Shown here: one piece after another, positions 28,136 to 37,623 of the stretch
How the letters are laid out: the number at the start of each line of letters is the position of its first letter
Numbering within the stretch: the stretch's first letter is position 1
Origin: Trichomonas vaginalis G3
Taxonomy: Eukaryota > Parabasalia > Trichomonadida > Trichomonadidae
Length of the DNA: 64,000 nucleotides
Reading direction: 5' to 3'
Assembly: GCF_026262505.1 (NCBI RefSeq)
Contig: NC_067206.1
Span: 7,282,879-7,346,878 of the forward strand
Notes under the pieces: generated by a model
What the model was told of the DNA's origin: nothing
The model's database searches: none
Seen by the model: the letters and a program-made list of their open reading frames with translations, nothing else
Translations under genes and position numbers: made by a program

Positions 28136-28970
28136 CAGTGAAATGATTTGTGAGAAATCAAAATTGTGTAGTTTACGTCAAAATCTGACCCACTATGTGT
28201 AAAACATGGTGAGATAAGGAAAATAAAGACCATTAAACACATCTAAACAAATATATTGAGAAGTGAAATTAGTCTATGTAATAATGAAGTTTCAATTACG
28301 GAGCATTAAGAATTTCATTAAATATGCTATTCTTAGCAGTATGGGAATAAATAAAGAATTATCATAGTATATGTAATTGATATATAGTGAAATTTCGGTT
28401 ATAAATGCGAAGGATATTAAGATATGAATAAGATAAGATATCAAGCAAGAAATTAAACCCCAGAAACACATTTATCTAAATAGAATCTGTAATAATATAA
28501 TTTTATTTACAGTTTAGTTAAATATTTCAGAATTAATATAAAAATTATTGAACAAAAGAGAAAATTTTGCAAAATTGTTTTAATTATTAAATTACAAATT
28601 AAATTTAAAATGTTCTATCGATTTATTTTTTATAAAACTCAATCCAAAATTTCCAAAATTATTTCAATTTTGAAAAAATGATAAATTTTTCAAAAGAAAA
28701 ATTCTTGATAAAATTGATTTTCAATTTTTTTTGGAAAATTATGATAATAGATTTCGTATTTTCTCTCCAAAAGAACTACAAAAATCGCAAAATCATACTT
28801 TTTCAAATGAATTGGTTGGAATTCATTCGGTTTTTGCTAATATTTGATGACGAATGTAATTGAAACAATCTAACCTTCAGTATCAAGTTCCAATTATGAT
28901 CTAATATACGGGTTTTATTCGTTTCACTTGCTCAGGTGAATTTTATAAAACCGTTTTTTAAATACTAGGA
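28136..28970. other. Long AT-rich intergenic region, no gene recognised
   Basis: About 835 bp between divergent genes. Composition is extremely AT-rich from 28,250 to 28,860. One short open stretch (28,678-28,863) is low-complexity Phe/Ile/Lys and is not believable as a gene. Promoters for the methyltransferase and 14-3-3 genes must lie at its two ends. Confidence 0.6.
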
Positions 28971-29645
28971 ATGGACGGAGTCAGAGAAGTCAACGTCTTC
29001 ATGGCAAAAGTCGCCCAGGAATGCGGTAAGTATGAAGACTGCATCAGATATATGAGAGATGTTATTAATCAAGGCCGTCCACTTTCATTCAATGAAAGAA
29101 ACTTATTGAGCTCAGCATACAAAGGAATTGTCAGTCCTCTTCGTGATTCAATTCGTCTCTTACAAGATGATGCACACGGATTTGACGTAGATTTATCAAT
29201 TCTCGAATGTTCAGAAGCACTTTCTCAAAAGTGCGATGAAGTAATCTCACTTATTCAAAATACACTCCTTCCATCTGTTACAGAACCAGAAGTTCGCGTA
29301 TTTTATATTAAATTGACAGCAGATTATTATCGTTACAAATGGGAGGCAACTCCAAACTCTGGTAGACCAGACGTTGCAGCTAAATGCAAGGCATCATACC
29401 AGGAAGCTGCCGCTCTTGCTGATACATCATTACCAACTTACCATCCACTTAGATTAGGTCTTGCCCTCAACTTTGCTGTTTTTATTTACGAAATTCTCGG
29501 CGAGACAGCAGAAGCTCATGAACTTGCTTCACGCGCCTATCAGGAAGCCGGAAGCGGAATCAATCAGTTATCTCAGGAATCAAAGGAAGAAGCTACTCAT
29601 ACACTTGAACTTCTTAACGAGAACATCCATCTCTGGTCTCAATAA
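28971..29645 (+). CDS. 14-3-3 protein
   Basis: A 224-residue frame that matches 14-3-3 along its length. It has AQECGKYEDCIRYMRDVI at the start, FNERNLLSSAYKGIVSPLRD (the NLLSVAYKN helix), VFYIKLTADYYRYKWE, HPLRLGLALNFAVFIYEILG and ELLNENIHLWSQ. The phosphopeptide-binding Lys (in SAYKG), Arg and Tyr (in DYYRY) are present. These dimeric adaptors bind phosphoserine or phosphothreonine ligands in the cytosol. The protein is slightly shorter than the usual 240-250, lacking most of the acidic C-terminal tail. The stop TAA overlaps TAAA, the trichomonad poly(A) signal. Confidence 0.93.
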   Translation: MDGVREVNVFMAKVAQECGKYEDCIRYMRDVINQGRPLSFNERNLLSSAYKGIVSPLRDSIRLLQDDAHGFDVDLSILECSEALSQKCDEVISLIQNTLLPSVTEPEVRVFYIKLTADYYRYKWEATPNSGRPDVAAKCKASYQEAAALADTSLPTYHPLRLGLALNFAVFIYEILGETAEAHELASRAYQEAGSGINQLSQESKEEATHTLELLNENIHLWSQ

Positions 29646-29918
29646 AGAAAATTGGTGATTTATTTTTAACTTTCCATATTTACTAAATTAAAAATGTCAA
29701 AATTTTACATTTAATATATATAAATAATTTATTTTCCTAAAGACTACTCATAAGGCACAAAATCACAGCATAAAATATCAATTGTGTCACATTTCACAAA
29801 ATTTGAAGCAATGTAATATATGTGAACAATAAACATGTATTGAAATATATAGTTAAATGCATAAGGTGCCATATGTACTGAATTAACTTTTCAAAAATTC
29901 ACATTCTAAGATAAATTT

Positions 29919-30518
29919 TTATTCCGATCGAAGAAGCTGAGTAAATGAGAATAAAGGAATTGCGGAATATACAAAATCATTTGTATAAATACTATATTTC
30001 GTGAAATATCCAAATAACTCAATCCCAACAAAAGATAATTCAGAAGTGTCACAAGAATCTTTACCTTTTCCTGATATTCTCAGATATTTTAATATTCTCT
30101 TTTCTGGAAAGATATATTCTTTAACCGTATAGACAGCACAAGCACAGCTACCAGGCCTATTTTCATCGCAAAATGGTTCGTTAGTATCCATGACCTTTTC
30201 ATATGAAGATCCGTCTAATGATGAATGAATTGTGGTAGCACTGAGATAACGCAGTCCAGGACCATCTTTGATCTGAATTTTTGAAACACTTGCATATAAT
30301 TTCGGAAAATATAATGTGAAGGTTCGAGTATCCGACCCTGGTGATGCAAACATTTTAGTTGTATTCCAATATAAAGCATTCTCACATTTATAAGGTTCCC
30401 CATAAGTTGATACATCAGTGCTACTGCATGCTATATCACCTTTTTCTAATCCATTATTCTCAATAAGTGTAGAGACAAGTTTAATTAATTCTTTAACTTT
30501 AGGAATAAAAGAATAATA
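29919..30518 (-). CDS. Discoidin (F5/8 type C)-like protein, paralogue 1
   Basis: The frame is open from 30,518, and the conserved start of the family (KLVSTLIENNG) lies at about 30,450-30,490. No in-frame ATG is found before it. The first ATG is internal, at 30,353. Conserved family features are FTLYFPKLYASVSKIQI, GLRYLSATTIHSSLDGSSY and RILKYLRISGKGKDSC followed by LSFVGIELFGYFT. The order resembles a discoidin or F5/8 C fold, which binds carbohydrate or lipid. Two Cys pairs (PFCDE, SCACA) are shared. It is the most diverged of five copies. With no ATG at the expected place it may be decayed. Confidence 0.55.
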   Translation of the reverse strand, partial: YYSFIPKVKELIKLVSTLIENNGLEKGDIACSSTDVSTYGEPYKCENALYWNTTKMFASPGSDTRTFTLYFPKLYASVSKIQIKDGPGLRYLSATTIHSSLDGSSYEKVMDTNEPFCDENRPGSCACAVYTVKEYIFPEKRILKYLRISGKGKDSCDTSELSFVGIELFGYFTKYSIYTNDFVYSAIPLFSFTQLLRSE

Positions 30519-30577
30519 TTAGGCATTTGCCACTTTATCAATTTTATCGGCGTGCAGCGAAGTATAAAGAAATATTT

Positions 30578-31156
30578 TTATTCGAAGATAACAAAAATTT
30601 GTTGGAATATAAAGAAAGGGAATGAATAATAAACATTTTTGTTAATAGAAATACAAAATGATGTGAAATAACCAAGTAATTCAATAGAAACAAATGATAA
30701 TTCCATAGTTCCACATGAATCTTGACCAGATCCTGTGATTCGTAAATATTTAAGAACAGTCTCTTTTGGAAAAACATATTTTCTGACTGTTTCTGTTTGG
30801 CAAACACATTCAGAACTTTTTTGATTACAAAATGGAACATTAGTTTTCATAATGCGTTTATAGTTTACTCCATCCAATGAGGAATCAATTAAAATCGAAC
30901 TAAGATATCTCAAATCATAACCATCTTTTATCCAAATCTCATTAACACTCACATACGTTTTAGGAAAATATAATGTGAATGTTTGTGGTACAGTTCCTGG
31001 TGATGCAAATCTATCTGTTGAATTCCAATTAAAAGTATTCGAACACAAAAAGGGGCTTCCATAAATAACAGCGACATCCGAAGAGTTACATAAAATATCA
31101 CCATTTTCAAATCCATTATAGTTCGAAAGCATGGAAACAAGTTTAATGCCTTTCAA
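30578..31156 (-). CDS. Discoidin (F5/8 type C)-like protein, paralogue 2
   Basis: About 192 residues of the same family, with FTLYFPKTYVSVNEIWI, LRYLSSILIDSSLDGVNY, LKYLRITGSGQDSCGTMELS and ELLGYFTSF. It is nearly identical to the copy at 33,357-33,935 except in one 95-nt segment near the 5' end. The frame begins LKGIKLVSMLSNYNG. The only nearby ATG upstream (GCTGATGAGATTTT) is one base out of frame, exactly as in the sister copy. The real start may thus be the internal Met (MLSNYNG). GAAAAGTGATA, a form of the recurrent box, lies about 20 nt upstream. Confidence 0.65.
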   Translation of the reverse strand: MKGIKLVSMLSNYNGFENGDILCNSSDVAVIYGSPFLCSNTFNWNSTDRFASPGTVPQTFTLYFPKTYVSVNEIWIKDGYDLRYLSSILIDSSLDGVNYKRIMKTNVPFCNQKSSECVCQTETVRKYVFPKETVLKYLRITGSGQDSCGTMELSFVSIELLGYFTSFCISINKNVYYSFPFFIFQQIFVIFE

Positions 31157-31331
31157 AAAATCTCATCAGCAAAAATATCACTTTTCATATCGGAAATTAA
31201 AAACTTTACATGGACATCAGAAAAAAGAAAAATAACAAATTCTATGAATTTTTATCAAATCGAAATAACACATTTCCAAAGTTACATACTTAAAAATAAT
31301 TATAATCATCGTCGGATGATCCATAATGAAG

Positions 31332-32855
31332 TCAGAACGAATCTAAAAAATCATTACCAACATATATAACATTAGGTACATAATTTTGATTGGGATTAAG
31401 TCTGAATTGATTATTATCATCGTCGGATGAACTAAAATCAGGTCTGAATACAGGTCTGGATACATTATTTTGATTGGAATTAATTTTTCTTTCCAATTTA
31501 TTTAAGACATCGGTCATTCTTTGTATGAAATGATTTACTTCGTTTGCATCTGGTGCTTTCTTTGTTACCAGACTATTAATTGTGGCTGCCATTTCTCTCA
31601 AAAGTCCTTCTTTGACACCATAGTTATTTGGATTATTTGCTTGATTTTCAATTATACCTTTAAACTTATAAAATATTTTCTTATCTTTATTTGTGATTAT
31701 AGGGACTTGAATTACTTTAGGCCTCATTCCTTGTAATAATGTTTGGATGTTACGTAATTCTGAAACATCTCTATTTCTTGCTTCGTTTTCGAGTTGTCTG
31801 ATCCTATTTGTAAATGTAGCTAATTGATTATGTAGAGAATTAATTGTATTATCTCTATTTCTTGCTTCATTTTCAAGTTGTCTGATCCTATTTCTATATT
31901 CTTCTAATTGATTATCCCTTCTCTCATATTCCCAACCATTATCAAGCACGCGAACAAATGGATTGACATTTTGTGGCCTCATTTGTAATCTTCCAAGTTC
32001 AGCTCGTAAAGTTTTATTTTGTTCATAAAGTTTTCGAGAATTTTCTCTTTCCTCATTTATTGTATTTTGAAATTCTTCGATTTGCATTTGTAGAGTTACG
32101 ATAAAACTTTCTTTATCGTTTAGTTCATCGTTATCTGGTTTCATTTTGCTAGATAATATACCTTTAACATCGACCGCTTTTTTTAATAATTTATTCTCCT
32201 TTTCTAGATTGAGGATTCTTTCTTGATCAGTATTTTGATTCATTTCATTGCTCCATTCATTTAATAGATTTTCGAGCTCAGTCATTTCATAATTCATTGA
32301 AAGAGTTTTCTTTGAACTAAATAGCATCCAGCCGTCATTATATGTGTGATCAGGGATTTTTTTCAATTCATCTATTTTGTTTTGAATTTGAGCTTTTAAT
32401 GGTTTTTTCGTGGAATTTTTGTATGTAATCTTCTGTCCAATCAACTTATCTGACGATTTTCTATAGATTTCAGTCAATTTTTTAAGTTCTTTAATTTGAT
32501 TGTCGATACTGTCAGGAGGTAAGACACGATGATTTGCAATACTTGTAAGAATCGGTAAATCCAAAACATGTGTAAATGCATTGATTAATTGATCAAATTC
32601 ATTGTCTTCAATATCCAAATTAATTTTTGTGCTCCTAATGATATCAAGCATTGAATGTGGGTTATGTTCTTGACCTAAATTTTCAAGAAGTCTAATAATC
32701 TGATCTGTATTTAGATGACATAATTTTAGAATTTTAACCAATTCTTCTATTGTACGGCATTTTATAAAATTTTCATTGTCAATATATCTATCAATATCCT
32801 GGGCAATAGCACCAAAGTCAATCTCAAGAGTACTAAAGCTGGACTCTTCTATCAT
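31332..32855 (-). CDS. Coiled-coil protein of the ankyrin-associated trichomonad family
   Basis: A 507-residue frame started at MIEESSFSTLEIDFGAIAQ. An alternative start lies 11 codons upstream. Residues 1-110 match the N-terminal region of the gene at 63,074 (DFxxIAxxIxxYIDxENF, then an IxxLL helix series), a region that usually precedes coiled coil and ankyrin repeats in trichomonads. Long coiled coils fill residues 190-390 and include two copies of RIRQLENEARNRD. The C-terminus is Asn/Ser/Asp-rich and disordered (FSSSDDDNNQF). No ankyrin repeats are present. The gene splits the discoidin-like cluster. Confidence 0.65.
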   Translation of the reverse strand: MIEESSFSTLEIDFGAIAQDIDRYIDNENFIKCRTIEELVKILKLCHLNTDQIIRLLENLGQEHNPHSMLDIIRSTKINLDIEDNEFDQLINAFTHVLDLPILTSIANHRVLPPDSIDNQIKELKKLTEIYRKSSDKLIGQKITYKNSTKKPLKAQIQNKIDELKKIPDHTYNDGWMLFSSKKTLSMNYEMTELENLLNEWSNEMNQNTDQERILNLEKENKLLKKAVDVKGILSSKMKPDNDELNDKESFIVTLQMQIEEFQNTINEERENSRKLYEQNKTLRAELGRLQMRPQNVNPFVRVLDNGWEYERRDNQLEEYRNRIRQLENEARNRDNTINSLHNQLATFTNRIRQLENEARNRDVSELRNIQTLLQGMRPKVIQVPIITNKDKKIFYKFKGIIENQANNPNNYGVKEGLLREMAATINSLVTKKAPDANEVNHFIQRMTDVLNKLERKINSNQNNVSRPVFRPDFSSSDDDNNQFRLNPNQNYVPNVIYVGNDFLDSF

Positions 32856-33138
32856 ATAGAAAAATTTAATGATAAGCCACCTTCTCAAATTCTATTCAAT
32901 TTTTGATAAAACACATTTGTAAATTTTTAGTTATAAAAGAGATGTGATGAAATTAAGTATACTATAAATGAATGTAAGAATGACAAAATATCAAGATATA
33001 ACATCAAGTATATCATATTTCTTTTTGTCCGAATCTATAGTGTGAATATATAAACTTACAATAATTCCTTAGGCCAAAAAACAAATTTGACATAATATCA
33101 CTTACGGTCTCAGGTGGCTACGCTTGCCATTTTTCAAT

Positions 33139-33333
33139 TTATGAAGGTTTATATGTATCATCTATCGGCACATCGCGCCGATAGATTAAGGAAAATTGAA
33201 TAAAGTTGTTCGCATATAAACAAAATGACGTGAAATATCCATAGAATTCAAAAGCATTACATAAATAAGCACTTTTAAAGAAGTTGGTGATAGAACTACA
33301 CATCACACGAATAGTTATAAAAAAACTATTCAA
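33139..33333 (-). pseudogene. Relic of a discoidin-like gene (3' end only)
   Basis: The minus-strand reading contains FEFYGYFTSFCLYANNFIQFS. This matches the C-terminal end ELFGYFTSFCxSxNNFI of the neighbouring paralogues. No upstream domain sequence remains. It is a truncated copy left by tandem duplication. Confidence 0.6.
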
Positions 33334-33356
33334 TCCTTACAATAGAAATTTAACAT

Positions 33357-33935
33357 TTATTCGAAGATAACAAAAATTTGTTGGAACACAAAGAAAGGGA
33401 ATGAATAATAAACATTTTTGTTAATAGAAATACAAAATGATGTGAAATAACCAAGTAATTCAATAGAAACAAATGATAATTCCATAGTTCCACATGAATC
33501 TTGACCAGATCCTGTGATTCGCAAATATTTAAGAACAGTCTCTTTTGGAAAAACATATTTTCTGACTGTTTCTGTTTGGCAAACACATTCAGAACTTTTT
33601 TGATTACAAAATGGAACATTAGTTTTCATAATGCGTTTATAGTTTACTCCATCCAATGAGGAATCAATTAAAATCGAACTAAGATATCTCAAATCATAAC
33701 CATCTTTTATCCAAATCTCATTAACACTCACATACGTTTTAGGAAAATATAATGTGAATGTTTGTGGTACAGTTCCTGGCGATGCAAATTTAGCTGTTGA
33801 ATCCCAATTAAAAGTATTCGAACACAAAAAGGGTTTTCCGTCAATAACAGTGACGCTCGTAGAATTGCATAAAATATCACCATTTTCAAATCCATTGTAA
33901 TTCGAAAGCATGGAAACAAGCTTAATGCCTTTCAA
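33357..33935 (-). CDS. Discoidin (F5/8 type C)-like protein, paralogue 3
   Basis: About 192 residues, near-identical to paralogue 2 from residue 54 to the end. Between about residues 28 and 53 the two differ at many positions (STSVTVIDGKPFLCSNTFNW here, SSDVAVIYGSPFLCSNTFNW there). The frame begins LKGIKLVSML, with an upstream ATG one base out of frame, as in paralogue 2. An AAAAGTGACA box lies just before that ATG. The stop is within GAATAAAT, giving the poly(A) signal. The protein has no signal peptide, so it is probably intracellular or exported by an unusual route. Confidence 0.65.
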   Translation of the reverse strand: MKGIKLVSMLSNYNGFENGDILCNSTSVTVIDGKPFLCSNTFNWDSTAKFASPGTVPQTFTLYFPKTYVSVNEIWIKDGYDLRYLSSILIDSSLDGVNYKRIMKTNVPFCNQKSSECVCQTETVRKYVFPKETVLKYLRITGSGQDSCGTMELSFVSIELLGYFTSFCISINKNVYYSFPFFVFQQIFVIFE

Positions 33936-34010
33936 AAAATCTCATCAGCAAAATGTCACTTTTCATATCGGAATTAAAAACTTTATCAGAAATTGATTAA
34001 ATATTTTATA

Positions 34011-34592
34011 TCAAAGTAGAATAAAAACATGCGTATATGCAAGCAAAGGGAATGAAAAATGAATAAAGTTGTTCAAAGAGAAGCAAAATGATGTGAAATA
34101 TCCAAATAATTCAATCCCATAAAAAGATAATTCAGATGTTCCACAAGAATCTTTACCAATGCCGGAAATTCTCAAATACTTCAGTATTCTCTCTTCTGGA
34201 AAAGAGTATTCCCGAACTGTATAGTTCTCACAATTACATGTATCAATTTCATGATTATCACAAAAAGAAACATTAGTGTTCATAACATGCTTATAATTAA
34301 CTCCATCCAATGATGAATCAATTATGCTGGCATTGAGATATCTTAAATTTGGTCCAGATTTAATCTGAATCGTGGAGACACTCACATATGTTTTTGGAAA
34401 ATATAAAGTAAAAGTACGCGAATCTGTTCCTGGGGATGCAAATCTATCAGTTGAATTCCAATCAAAAGCATTTGAACAATTATATGGGTTCCCTCCAGAA
34501 ATTTTGAACGGAGTGCTTGTGCAATAAATATCCTTGTAAACAAATCCATCGTTCTCCATAAGAGTTGAGATTAGTTTTATTCTTTCAAGCAC
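34011..34592 (-). CDS. Discoidin (F5/8 type C)-like protein, paralogue 4
   Basis: About 193 residues with FTLYFPKTYVSVSTIQI, LRYLNASIIDSSLDGVNY, RILKYLRISGIGKDSC and ELFGYFTSF. The frame opens GTG-CTT-GAA (VLERIKLISTLMEND). An ATG three bases further upstream is out of frame by one, as in paralogues 2 and 3. The internal Met in TLMEND could be used instead. An AAAAGTGACA box lies about 10 nt upstream. The shared +1 offset in three copies is either an inherited defect or a sign of unusual initiation. Confidence 0.65.
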   Translation of the reverse strand: MLERIKLISTLMENDGFVYKDIYCTSTPFKISGGNPYNCSNAFDWNSTDRFASPGTDSRTFTLYFPKTYVSVSTIQIKSGPNLRYLNASIIDSSLDGVNYKHVMNTNVSFCDNHEIDTCNCENYTVREYSFPEERILKYLRISGIGKDSCGTSELSFYGIELFGYFTSFCFSLNNFIHFSFPLLAYTHVFILL

Positions 34593-34717
34593 TCATCCTT
34601 TAAAAAAATGTCACTTTTGTAGAATCTGGCTGGAAAAAAAAGGGTATAAATTTTCACTTAAATGCGTTTATTGTATTGAATTTTGCTTGCTAATGATCCA
34701 AATTCATTTCTTTTTTT

Positions 34718-35554
34718 TTAGCATTTTGATAAGATTTCAAGAAGTGCATGGCATGCTGCCTTTTCCATAGCCATCTTACGAGCATTATCAAGGAAATCTC
34801 CTGATGTTCTCTGTGCAAGAGTGAGGCAGACAGCAGCTGTCTTCATTTGAGCTTGTGGGAATCTGTAAGCAAGAAATGCAAGAAGATAGGATTCCATTTC
34901 AAATGAGAGAGCATCCTTATCTTGAGCAAGAAGTGTTGGAATAACTTTTTGGTTCTCCATAACAAAATTATCATCAAGACGACCTTGAGATGGATAAAAT
35001 GTATCAGCTGATGTATCTGGACCAACAACTGTGCGGTACTCTGTTAATTTCTTAAATTCTTCAAGAACTTTGGCATGAAGTTCACGATCATAAGGAATAG
35101 ATTCTTTTGCGAATTCGAATGGGAAGCCTTCACGCTCAAAATCTTGGCGAACAAAGTATGCACGATCGGCAATTGCGAAGCATCCAATTGGAACATCTGC
35201 ATGAAGTGAACCACATGTTCCGAAGCGGACAATTGTTAATGGGCCATCAACAACTGCACGAGCTTGAACTACCATAAGCTCTGCCATGGCAAAACCCATT
35301 CCTGTTGCAATGATTGAAACAGGAACACCTTTGTACTTGCCAGTATATGTGCAAAAGATCATATTTGATTGACGAATGATGACTGGAGTATCCTTATCAA
35401 GTGATTCAGCCATTAACTTGGCTCTGTTTGGATCACCAACAGAGATAATTCTGTTTGCAACTTCTCCTTTCTTGCAATTGAGTGGCTGAATGCGTCCTTC
35501 TTCATCGAAAACACCTTTACCAAGAGGGTCCCAGTTAAAGCCTTGCGACATCAA
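34718..35554 (-). CDS. Nucleoside phosphorylase (NP-I family, uridine phosphorylase-like)
   Basis: A 278-residue frame with the family landmarks in order. ISVGDPNRAKLMAE contributes phosphate and ribose contacts. VSIIATGMGFAMAELMV and VRFGTCGSLHADVPIG follow, and the late DALSFEMESYLLAF holds the ribose-binding Glu-Met-Glu. The enzyme splits nucleosides with phosphate into base and ribose-1-phosphate. Trichomonads cannot make purines or pyrimidines de novo and rely on such salvage enzymes. Length favours a uridine phosphorylase type over the shorter bacterial-type purine enzyme, but the base is not certain. The stop TAA runs into AAAA. Confidence 0.8.
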   Translation of the reverse strand: MMSQGFNWDPLGKGVFDEEGRIQPLNCKKGEVANRIISVGDPNRAKLMAESLDKDTPVIIRQSNMIFCTYTGKYKGVPVSIIATGMGFAMAELMVVQARAVVDGPLTIVRFGTCGSLHADVPIGCFAIADRAYFVRQDFEREGFPFEFAKESIPYDRELHAKVLEEFKKLTEYRTVVGPDTSADTFYPSQGRLDDNFVMENQKVIPTLLAQDKDALSFEMESYLLAFLAYRFPQAQMKTAAVCLTLAQRTSGDFLDNARKMAMEKAACHALLEILSKC

Positions 35555-36301
35555 GTAAAAAGATTTTTATTTTTTCAATGAACCGATGAAATATTTATTG
35601 AATTGCAATTGAATAGTATAGAAATTCTGCCCATCAAAACGATCATCTATAAATTTTTGGTATTTAACATCATTGTAGTTAATAAAGGCATTTCAAAAGA
35701 ATTGGATAAAAAATTGAAAACGTTCAGAAATTTTCTGACAAAATTGTAATCAAGTGAAATTAAGATTATGAAAGTCTATTGATACATGAAGGAAACACTT
35801 ATATATGGCGATTTGACTTAAAGATATCTGTTATTTGTAAATGATTTTTTGGAAATTTGTTTTTCAGTAAAATATTCGAAGAATCACACTTGGATACAAG
35901 ACTATACAACCACACCCTGACTGATCAATCATGGCAATAGGTTATTTTTATTGATCAATATTTTTCCTTATTAACATTTATGTAAATCATTGACTTTCTT
36001 TGAGTTTGAGCTAATAAATAACAAATACAACTAAAATTATATATCATAATATTGCTTTGATCAAGATAATACCTCATTGGAAAACATTCCAAACCCAAAG
36101 GATTCTCATTTTTCCATGCCTTTCCAATAACAACTGCACTACATTTACCTATGCAATCTGTTTTGGGCATACTTTTCTTTGGCTCCTCTCAGAATATTTA
36201 ATTTCATCTTCTTCCATTTTATGAGCTCTAATGATTATCTGCAATAACATTGTTTCAAAATTCATGATATTGCAGATAATTTATTCAAATATAATATACA
36301 T
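35555..36301. other. Intergenic with a short doubtful frame
   Basis: AT-rich. A minus-strand frame at 35,955-36,170 (MPKTDCIGKCSAVVIGKAW...) has a normal residue mix and may be a relic of a larger gene, but no family is recognised. A hairpin at 36,234-36,280 is listed separately. Nothing else was seen. Confidence 0.4.
36234..36280. other. 3'-flank hairpin, 13-bp perfect stem
   Basis: The arms ATTATCTGCAATA and TATTGCAGATAAT enclose a 21-nt loop. It lies about 22 nt beyond the stop of the minus-strand gene at 36,302. Confidence 0.8.
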
Positions 36302-36874
36302 TTATTCAAAGATAATGAAAAAATGGGTCAGTATATAGAATGGGAATGAGTAGTTAATTAAATAATTCACAGAAAAACAAAAGGACGTAAAATGTCCGAA
36401 TAATTCAATCCCAAAGAAAGATAATTCAGTTGTTCCACAAGAATCTTTACCAGATCCAGAAATCCTTAAATATTTCAGTACTCTCTCTTCAGGAAAAGTA
36501 TATTCTCTAATTGTTTCAATTCCACAATTACAATTCACGGTACTTTTCTGAGAACAAAATGGAATATCAGTGTTCATAATGTTTTTATAATTTACTCCAT
36601 CCAGTGATGAATCTATAATACTGGAGCTGAGATATCTCAAGCCGGATCCTGATAATATTTTAATTCTACTAACTTTTACATAAACTTTGGGAAATGAGAG
36701 TGTAAAAACTCCATTTAGTGTTAAATCAGCTGCAAAAGCAGATGTTGTATTCCAATAAAGGGCGTTGGAACAAAAATACCCTTTATTTACCGGAGTACTA
36801 GTACATAAAATTTCTCCATTTTGAATTCCATTGTTCTCCATAAGTGTGGAGATTATCTTTATTCTTTTTGACAT
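36302..36874 (-). CDS. Discoidin (F5/8 type C)-like protein, paralogue 5
   Basis: A 190-residue frame with a proper ATG (MSKRIKIISTLMENNG), so it is the reference for the family start. It carries FTLSFPKVYVKVSRIKI, GLRYLSSSIIDSSLDG, VLKYLRISGSGKDSC and ELFGHFTSF. Cysteines in PFCSQ and NCNC are shared with the other copies. An AAAAGTGACA box lies about 15 nt before the ATG. The family probably binds a carbohydrate or lipid ligand through a discoidin-type fold, which is inferred. There is no signal peptide or membrane segment. Confidence 0.7.
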   Translation of the reverse strand: MSKRIKIISTLMENNGIQNGEILCTSTPVNKGYFCSNALYWNTTSAFAADLTLNGVFTLSFPKVYVKVSRIKILSGSGLRYLSSSIIDSSLDGVNYKNIMNTDIPFCSQKSTVNCNCGIETIREYTFPEERVLKYLRISGSGKDSCGTTELSFFGIELFGHFTSFCFSVNYLINYSFPFYILTHFFIIFE

Positions 36875-37080
36875 AAATTCATCATCAAAAATGTCACTTT
36901 TTATTCAATTTTTATCTAAGCATTTTCGATAGGATTGCATATGCTTTTTTGAACATCAATTCATTATTTCAACATATTTTTTCAATCAAAAATTAATGTA
37001 ATGATGATGTAAAGGTTGTATACATATCCATGGATTTCTCAATTTAATTTCTATGATATTCACATCTTAATAGTAATTAT

Positions 37081-37102
37081 GTTGCATGCTAAGTAGTGTC
37101 AA
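37081..37102 (+). repeat. Left terminal inverted repeat
   Basis: 22 bp, starting GTTGCATGCTAAG, identical to the reverse complement of 38,621-38,642. Preceded directly by AATTAT (37,075-37,080). Confidence 0.9.
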
Positions 37103-37337
37103 TGTGTAAACCTCTCAATTTTATCGTCGGGGAAGCAACACAATTCCCTCAAAAATATTGAAAAATATAGAAAATAAAATGAATTAAGATGTACTTAAAA
37201 TGAGAAATAGATTATGATATTAGATTTTAGAAAAAACAGACTTTTGATATAACTTTTGAGAATCTCATATAAAAAAAAGCATTTAAAAATAAATTTAAAT
37301 ATCTTATTTATTTTACTATTGTAAATATATTCTGAGA

Positions 37338-37618
37338 TTTTTAGAAAAAAACACTTTTCATAAGTATTCAATATTTGAAAATACGCTCCAAAAAAGAATA
37401 GATTCTTTTATATTCGCTTATATAAAATGAGACTCTCTATCAGATGCGAATGCCTGAATTCAGCACCTCTGATAGAGAGTTTCCTCTTATATAAGCGGAT
37501 CTTTTTCATTCGTTTTTGTTAATATAAAAACATCAAAATCTACCAATATGAGAAATTAAACCCTGCGAGGCACCAGTCTAGAACTGACACTTCGCAGGGT
37601 TTAATTTCTCTTGACAAA
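37338..37618 (+). repeat. Left arm of the 281-bp internal inverted repeat
   Basis: The arm pairs with 38,025-38,305 almost perfectly. It also folds on itself: CGCTTATATAA (37,415) pairs with 37,487-37,497; ACTCTCTATCAGA (37,432) pairs with 37,468-37,480; and a 19-bp stem joins 37,550-37,568 to 37,592-37,610. The arm is thus itself made of hairpins. Confidence 0.9.
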
Positions 37619-37623
37619 TGACA

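Noticed and set aside
28678-28863. Short Phe/Ile/Lys-rich frame
   Set aside because: Low-complexity AT sequence; such frames are expected by chance.
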